9,932 nt of DNA from Candidatus Bathyarchaeota archaeon (GTDB lineage Archaea; Thermoproteota; Bathyarchaeia; Bathyarchaeales; UBA233). This document shows positions 6,208 through 9,932 of the stretch, in pieces. Position numbers and translations under genes: made by a program. The DNA lies in assembly GCA_004376975.1 (NCBI GenBank), contig SOJA01000109.1, positions 1-9,932 on the forward strand, in the 5' to 3' direction. Each line of letters starts with the position of its first letter. Position 1 is the first letter of the stretch. The notes under the pieces were generated by a model that saw nothing but the letters and a program-made list of their open reading frames with translations, ran no database searches and had not been told where the DNA came from.

Positions 6208-7110
6208 CTAAGCAATTTTGAAAATTGGGTGCGAAGGAGAAGGCACTGTTCCCTTTTCTATCAAGAGTTGAGCGAAGGCAGCGTTGACCATAGCGACAGC
6301 TGGGAAAATGAAAGCTGCGTTTTCTATCGGTCCATAAAGTATGAAGTCCGCTCCAGCTGCTAATGTTATTGCGTTAGCTACGGCTGCGCAAGGTTTTGTG
6401 GCTTGTAACCCCATTTTAGTTTTCAATCCCTTCCACGTTGCTATAGCGTTATGAGCAGCACATCCAGCAGGGTATCCCAGCTCGTTTTTGAGGTCTGAGA
6501 TAGCCTTAAAGGCTGAGCCTAACGTTGGTACATCTAACACGCATGCGTCTATGAGTATTTTCTCGATTCTGCTTTCAATAACTTGAGGCAGAAGCTGTTT
6601 TATTGCATTAACGCGCCCTTTACACGTCATATCTTTTGTGTCGTACGCGAGTAATACAGCAGCTTTTAAGCACGTTTCCTTTATCTTATCGTATTCCGTT
6701 TTCTTCGATTCTGGGGTAAGTGAGTTGTAGACACATCTGTCTTGGATGCCCACTTCTTTGGCGTAGTCCAATGCGGCAACTCCTATTTGAGCTGAAGGAG
6801 CGTCAAGCAATACAGGTACATCTGTAATTGATGTTACATAGTTTATGATGCGGTTAATCCATTTTTTGGATGGCAAAACAACATCAAGCATGCACGGTAA
6901 TCCCGTTTTATCTGAGAATTCCTCCTGATGTTTTATCAGCTTTTCACACTCTTTTCGGCTAAATTCACCGGTATCTTCTTTGAAGTTTAGGCGTTTTTGT
7001 TTGTAATAGAAAATTGATCCTATGAGTACGGTTGGGTTTTCGCCGGGTCTTCCGCCGATTGCAACCTTTCCTATTGTAAATTTTTTCTGTTCTGATGTTA
7101 ACCGCCACAT
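6208..7110 (-). CDS. mtrH: MtrH-like methyltransferase (methylcorrinoid:tetrahydromethanopterin/tetrahydrofolate)
   Basis: The 300-residue TIM-barrel protein is a full-length homologue of MtrH, the subunit of the Mtr complex that handles the tetrahydromethanopterin half-reaction. Family landmarks are IGGRPGENPTVLIGSIFYY at about 18-36, the KHQEEFSDKTGLP stretch near 60-72, VPVLLDAPSAQ near 97-107, RCVYNSLTPES near 124-134, LLAYDTKD near 153-160, and GYPAGCAAHNAIATWKGL near 217-234. The start ATG has GGAGG 10 bases upstream. No other mtr gene is present, so it probably works outside the membrane complex, like MtgA-type and stand-alone MtrH proteins that pair with MttB-family enzymes. The gene faces the corrinoid-protein gene tail to tail. 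The methyl acceptor is inferred: tetrahydromethanopterin if the host uses the archaeal cofactor. It ends in TAG. Confidence 0.9.
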   Translation of the reverse strand: MWRLTSEQKKFTIGKVAIGGRPGENPTVLIGSIFYYKQKRLNFKEDTGEFSRKECEKLIKHQEEFSDKTGLPCMLDVVLPSKKWINRIINYVTSITDVPVLLDAPSAQIGVAALDYAKEVGIQDRCVYNSLTPESKKTEYDKIKETCLKAAVLLAYDTKDMTCKGRVNAIKQLLPQVIESRIEKILIDACVLDVPTLGSAFKAISDLKNELGYPAGCAAHNAIATWKGLKTKMGLQATKPCAAVANAITLAAGADFILYGPIENAAFIFPAVAMVNAAFAQLLIEKGTVPSPSHPIFKIA

Positions 7111-7120
7111 AAGTTTGTTG

Positions 7121-7125
7121 CCTCC
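7121..7125 (-). promoter_or_regulatory. Ribosome binding site of mtrH
   Basis: On the - strand GGAGG lies 10 bases before the mtrH ATG. It is the clearest Shine-Dalgarno site on this strand and fixes the start at 7110. Confidence 0.6.
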
Positions 7126-7302
7126 GATTAGTGACTGCTATTTTGGAGTTGGGTGTTCTTTTCTCTTTCGTTGTCTTTTAGGTTTTGTGTGCGCCAGAAG
7201 GGAAACCAAAAAGAAAGACTTTTGCCCGTGAAGAAATTAAGGTATGCAGGTGATATCTCCATTTGTCGCTGGTTCAAACCAGGCTTCGACACGAGCCTGC
7301 GC
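7126..7302. other. Noncoding stretch upstream of mtrH with inverted repeats
   Basis: No credible gene is seen. A nested structure spans 7246-7300: GCAGG (7246-7250) pairs with CCTGC (7296-7300), enclosing GTCG (7265-7268) with CGAC (7287-7290) and, inside that, CTGGT (7269-7273) with ACCAG (7278-7282). A second stem pairs CAAAA (7207-7211) with TTTTG (7220-7224). Read on the - strand these follow the dockerin remnant and precede mtrH, so they could end transcripts from the right or form the mtrH leader. A TATA box could not be chosen with confidence. Confidence 0.4.
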
Positions 7303-7593
7303 TCACCAACGGTCTCCATAATTTCCCGCTACAGTCACAATATCAAAAATGTCGATGTCTCCATCACCATCTAAGTCGCAGTTCGGATTGTACTGAGGAT
7401 CAGTTTTCTTGGCACCATACACGCCTGTTATCCTGACAATGTCAAAAATATGCACATCTCTGTTACCATCAACGTCCCCACGAATGGTTACGAATACCCA
7501 GCCGTCTACTAGGGTGTTATCAGTTGTGTTGGTTTCGTTCGGAACTGGCCAAGCGACTGTGACTAGCGCGCGCGAATACAAACGACTTAGATT
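7303..7593 (-). pseudogene. Remnant of a secreted dockerin-domain protein (C-terminal part only)
   Basis: The frame opens after a TAG (7594-7596) and runs 96 codons to TGA. It encodes a short end of a beta-sandwich domain (AWPVPNETNTTDN, as at the end of CARDB-type repeats in archaeal surface proteins), then a dockerin-like module with two calcium loops: DVDGNRDVHIFD and DLDGDGDIDIFD, each followed by a helix ending in YG. Dockerin modules bind cohesins or anchor and cluster extracellular proteins. There is no signal peptide, only a TTG could serve as start, and rio2 ends 38 bases upstream of the frame, so the large N-terminal part is missing. I read it as a decayed 3' fragment. The calcium loops are intact, so the loss looks recent or the small protein may still be made; the former is more likely. 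Confidence 0.75.
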
Positions 7594-7631
7594 CTAGCCG
7601 CCGTCTCCAAAACAGAGAACAGTGAATTTTG

Positions 7632-8537
7632 CTATAAAGTAGTTATGGCCATTTTGCCCATTCCAGCAACGTACGCTAAAGCTTCGTTGAGCTTAACTTG
7701 TAGCCTATGCTTGCGCTTGAAGAATCTTAAGATGTTTTTGACATCACGTGTTAAGAGTTGCTGAGCGTTTGGATGTTTCTTCGTAACATATTGTGGCCAA
7801 TCGATAATCAAGATGTGCATGTTAGGTTTCAGAATAACGTTGTACTCGCTCAAGTCTGCATGAATGACGCCTGCATTTAAATATGCTTTTCGTACGCTCC
7901 GGAATATTTCTCTTAGAACTTTTATGGGTTCCGAAATTCCCTTGTATTCTACAAGCAGTGCGCCTTCAATCATTCCCATTACAAGTACATGGCGATTCTG
8001 ACTTATTGGGGTTGGAACAGCCACACCATGTTGGAAGACAAGCTTCAAAGCTTCAAATTCCTTTTGTGCTGCAAGTCTGGACTGAAAAAGCCAGCTAGTA
8101 TGCACAGTTGTGTAGCTTCTTTTCCTCATGGTTTGACGAAAACTAATCCTACCCAGTCTGTGAAATTTCACGGCTATCCTTTCACCTTTTGCATCTAAAG
8201 CATCATAAACGTCTGCCTCCTTGCCCACTCCCAAGGATTTTCCAAATGCTTCAAGCACTCCCGCTTTAACCAAAGCATTTATCGCTAAGCAGTCGTATCC
8301 AGCATAGTTCAGAGTGTAGCCAACATGTGCGCCTTTCATTCTGTGGATGAGGCTAAACTTGTCTAGGCGGCTTAACCTAAAAGCCGTTTCTCCAAGGCTG
8401 AATTCAGTGAATTTCGCAATCAATTCTTTTGGGACAAATTCACGTTTGCTCATGGCAGCCTCTATCACATGCAGCACTCTAAGATCTTCGCTTTCCAGCT
8501 TACGAAACACCCGAACTGCGATTTCAGCCGATGACAT
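7632..8537 (-). CDS. rio2: RIO2-type serine/threonine protein kinase/ATPase
   Basis: The 301-residue protein is a complete archaeal RIO2. Residues 1-90 form the winged-helix domain particular to RIO2, followed by the RIO kinase fold: nucleotide loop LGVGKEADVYDA at about 102-113, the ATP-contacting Lys124 in AVKFHRLGR, catalytic loop HADLSEYN at 226-233 with Asp228, and IIDWPQYV at 244-251 with the metal-binding Asp246. RIO2 acts as an ATPase/kinase in late maturation of the small ribosomal subunit, in the cytoplasm. The start ATG follows GTAGGT closely. The gene lies 43 bases after thiI on the same strand, so the two are probably co-transcribed. Nothing is missing or unusual in the catalytic residues. 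Confidence 0.95.
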   Translation of the reverse strand: MSSAEIAVRVFRKLESEDLRVLHVIEAAMSKREFVPKELIAKFTEFSLGETAFRLSRLDKFSLIHRMKGAHVGYTLNYAGYDCLAINALVKAGVLEAFGKSLGVGKEADVYDALDAKGERIAVKFHRLGRISFRQTMRKRSYTTVHTSWLFQSRLAAQKEFEALKLVFQHGVAVPTPISQNRHVLVMGMIEGALLVEYKGISEPIKVLREIFRSVRKAYLNAGVIHADLSEYNVILKPNMHILIIDWPQYVTKKHPNAQQLLTRDVKNILRFFKRKHRLQVKLNEALAYVAGMGKMAITTL

Positions 8538-8580
8538 ACCTACATAAGAATAGCTTACTTTGTCAATAAGAAGTTTAAGC

Positions 8581-9759
8581 CTAAACTGTCACAATTCTAG
8601 TTGCTCTGACTGATTCCTCAATCATTCCCTCTATGTCAAGTTCTTGCTCAGTTTTTCTCACAATCCTTAATCTCGCTCTGGTTGAGGGCCTTTTAGGAAC
8701 TGCGCTACATCCTCCAGCTCTTCTAGTTGAAATCTTGAAAGTGCCGATTTTCTGAGCCAACCGTACTATTTCTAGTTTGTTGAAGCCTAGAAGCGGGCGA
8801 TGCACCGGATACTCAGTCACAGCTTCGTTCAGAACTCTTAGGTTGGTTAGTGTTTGACTTGCGTGTTCTCCAATAGCTTCGCCAGTTATTATGCCTTCAG
8901 CTTTCTCCGTTTCTGCAATTTGTTCGGCAATGCGATACATCATGCGTTTGCATAGAACGCATGTCAGCTTTCTCGGGTTTTCTCTCATGAAAGTTTCAAG
9001 GTTTCTGCCATGTGGCACAATGTAAACTTTTCTTGGAAAGCCGATGGACCATTCGAAGAGTTTTCTAGCGACGTCCAAAACCTTGGAGGTTGCTGCTGCT
9101 TCATCCGTAAAAGTTTCAATATCAAAGTATACTGGAATGATGGGGCATCCACGTTTCATTGCAAGCCAACAAGCTACTGGTGAATCTATTCCCCCACTTA
9201 GCAAACAGATAACCCTGGGTTGAGAACCCAGTGGAAAACCGTCTGAACACTGCAATGTTTCAGAGAAAATGTAAGCGTACTCGTCTCTAACCTCAACACC
9301 CACGGTAAATTGGGGATTTTTCAAATCCACCCTCAAGTCTCGGTTCTCAAGTTTCGCTAGAATCTGTTTTCCAGCTTCTCTGCAAACATCCATGCTTGAG
9401 TACGATTGTTCTCCAACTCTGCGACATCGAACTGCAAAACTGCCTCCCCTTTTCAACGTGTTATCTGCTAGTTCAACAGCCTTCTGCACAATTTCATTTA
9501 GACCTGAAACAGTTTCAACGGCTGGGGAAACTGAGGAAACACCGAACACCCGCGTCAACATTGAAGCAGTCCCTTGGGTTTCTTTTGTGTTTATGTACAT
9601 CCTTCCCTGTTTATGTATGATTTTTTCATAAGGGATGTTGTAGTGCTTTAGAGCTTTCTTCACGTTTCTCAGCAGCATTTTTTCGTAGGTGCGTCTTGTC
9701 CATCTGCCTTTGATGCCTATTTCTCCACCAAACCGAACGATGACCGAATCGTATTTCAC
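8581..9759 (-). CDS. thiI: tRNA 4-thiouridine synthetase ThiI (THUMP and PP-loop domains)
   Basis: The 392-residue enzyme has an N-terminal ferredoxin-like domain plus THUMP domain (about 1-165) that binds tRNA, and a PP-loop ATP pyrophosphatase domain with LSGGIDSPVACWLA at 187-200, the signature for uridine adenylation. Cys267-x2-Cys270 (TCVLCKRMMYR) and Cys351 (GGCSAVPKRPSTRA) are the visible conserved cysteines. ThiI puts sulphur on uridine 8 of tRNA and in some organisms also supplies sulphur for thiamine. The C-terminal rhodanese domain of the E. coli enzyme is absent, as is usual in archaea, so sulphur must come from another carrier or sulphide. The start codon is GTG with AGGTTGG upstream. 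It is followed by rio2 and preceded by a GNAT gene 51 bases away on the same strand. Confidence 0.95.
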   Translation of the reverse strand: MKYDSVIVRFGGEIGIKGRWTRRTYEKMLLRNVKKALKHYNIPYEKIIHKQGRMYINTKETQGTASMLTRVFGVSSVSPAVETVSGLNEIVQKAVELADNTLKRGGSFAVRCRRVGEQSYSSMDVCREAGKQILAKLENRDLRVDLKNPQFTVGVEVRDEYAYIFSETLQCSDGFPLGSQPRVICLLSGGIDSPVACWLAMKRGCPIIPVYFDIETFTDEAAATSKVLDVARKLFEWSIGFPRKVYIVPHGRNLETFMRENPRKLTCVLCKRMMYRIAEQIAETEKAEGIITGEAIGEHASQTLTNLRVLNEAVTEYPVHRPLLGFNKLEIVRLAQKIGTFKISTRRAGGCSAVPKRPSTRARLRIVRKTEQELDIEGMIEESVRATRIVTV

Positions 9760-9810
9760 TTGACATGACCAACCTACAAAAGCTTCATTAAATGAGAAAG
9801 GATATAATGG

Positions 9811-9932
9811 TTATCTTCTAAGCTCAAAGCGAACAAGCGGGAAATCATCCTTATCATTTTTCATCTTGAAATTGTGCTTCAAGTATAGTTCCAGCGGGCC
9901 TGAAGGATTGTTTTCCGAGTTTTTTCTCGCGA
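9811..9932 (-). CDS. C-terminal end of a probable GNAT-family N-acetyltransferase (cut by the right edge)
   Basis: Thirty-nine codons read from the right edge (first full codon 9930-9928) to TAA 9813-9811. The pattern PSGPLELYLKHNFKMKND followed by DFPLVRFELRR fits the last part of a GNAT acetyltransferase, where the helix after motif B (the ELYLKHNF segment, like the common 'YxxxGF') leads to a final beta strand. The acetyl-CoA site lies outside the window, so substrate and subfamily are unknown. The gene ends 51 bases before thiI on the same strand and may share its transcript. Confidence 0.6.
   Translation of the reverse strand, partial: ARKNSENNPSGPLELYLKHNFKMKNDKDDFPLVRFELRR

Noticed and set aside
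6213..6227. CAATTTT-G-AAAATTG inverted repeat as a bidirectional terminator between the corrinoid gene and mtrH
   Set aside because: It lies inside the mtrH coding end, has a one-base spacer and is all A/T apart from its ends, so a stable hairpin is unlikely.
7246..7310. A tRNA gene at the GGTTCAAACC motif, followed by CACCA
   Set aside because: The T-loop would have six bases instead of seven, and no matching 5' acceptor strand or D arm is found upstream.
7128..7319. A 63-residue open frame on the - strand upstream of mtrH
   Set aside because: It has no recognisable domain, overlaps the dockerin remnant in another frame, and part of it reads through the hairpin structure, typical of a chance frame.
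7597..7631. A second dockerin-like end (FGDGG before a TAG) just upstream of the remnant
   Set aside because: Only about five residues fit, and the frame upstream runs out of phase into rio2; too short to support.
9795..9810. TATA-like box (ATTATAT on the - strand) for thiI
   Set aside because: The spacing to the GTG is possible, but the match is short, the region is AT-rich and thiI may be co-transcribed with the upstream gene.
1..9932. CRISPR array, insertion sequence, integrase or defence genes
   Set aside because: No regularly spaced repeats, transposase or integrase motifs, or terminal inverted repeats were seen on either strand.

Overview
This window reads as a piece of a non-methanogenic archaeal genome, most like the Bathyarchaeia or a related Thermoproteota lineage; that placement is inferred from gene content, not computed. 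The archaeal signs are a RIO2 kinase, a rhodanese-less ThiI, a stand-alone MtrH homologue, GGTG/GGAGG-type ribosome binding sites, and a dockerin/CARDB-type secreted-protein remnant. Eight complete protein genes are present, plus two genes cut by the window edges and one gene remnant.

Left part (1-1517, + strand): the tail of a probable glycosyltransferase, a two-CBS-domain protein and a GH130 glycoside phosphorylase/hydrolase. These form a carbohydrate cluster. The end of the CBS gene is tandemly duplicated, in frame, across its amber stop codon.

Centre (1867-7110): a corrinoid-dependent methyl-transfer module. On the + strand are an MttB-superfamily methyltransferase without pyrrolysine, a [2Fe-2S]/ASKHA reductive activator of corrinoid proteins (RamA/RACo type) and a corrinoid-binding protein. 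Convergent to them on the - strand is an MtrH homologue. The simplest model is: MttB-like enzyme moves a methyl group from a methylated amine or betaine to the cob(I)alamin of the corrinoid protein; the activator re-reduces accidental cob(II)alamin; MtrH passes the methyl group to tetrahydromethanopterin (or tetrahydrofolate), where it can enter the Wood-Ljungdahl pathway. No other Mtr subunit and no methyl-coenzyme M reductase gene is in the window. The 349-base gap before the MttB gene and the shorter gap before the corrinoid gene contain several inverted repeats that could be leader structures.

Right part (7111-9932, - strand): a structured noncoding stretch, an N-terminally deleted dockerin-protein remnant, then the housekeeping genes rio2 (40S/30S-type ribosome maturation kinase) and thiI (4-thiouridine tRNA modification), and finally the C-terminal end of a probable GNAT acetyltransferase that runs off the right edge.
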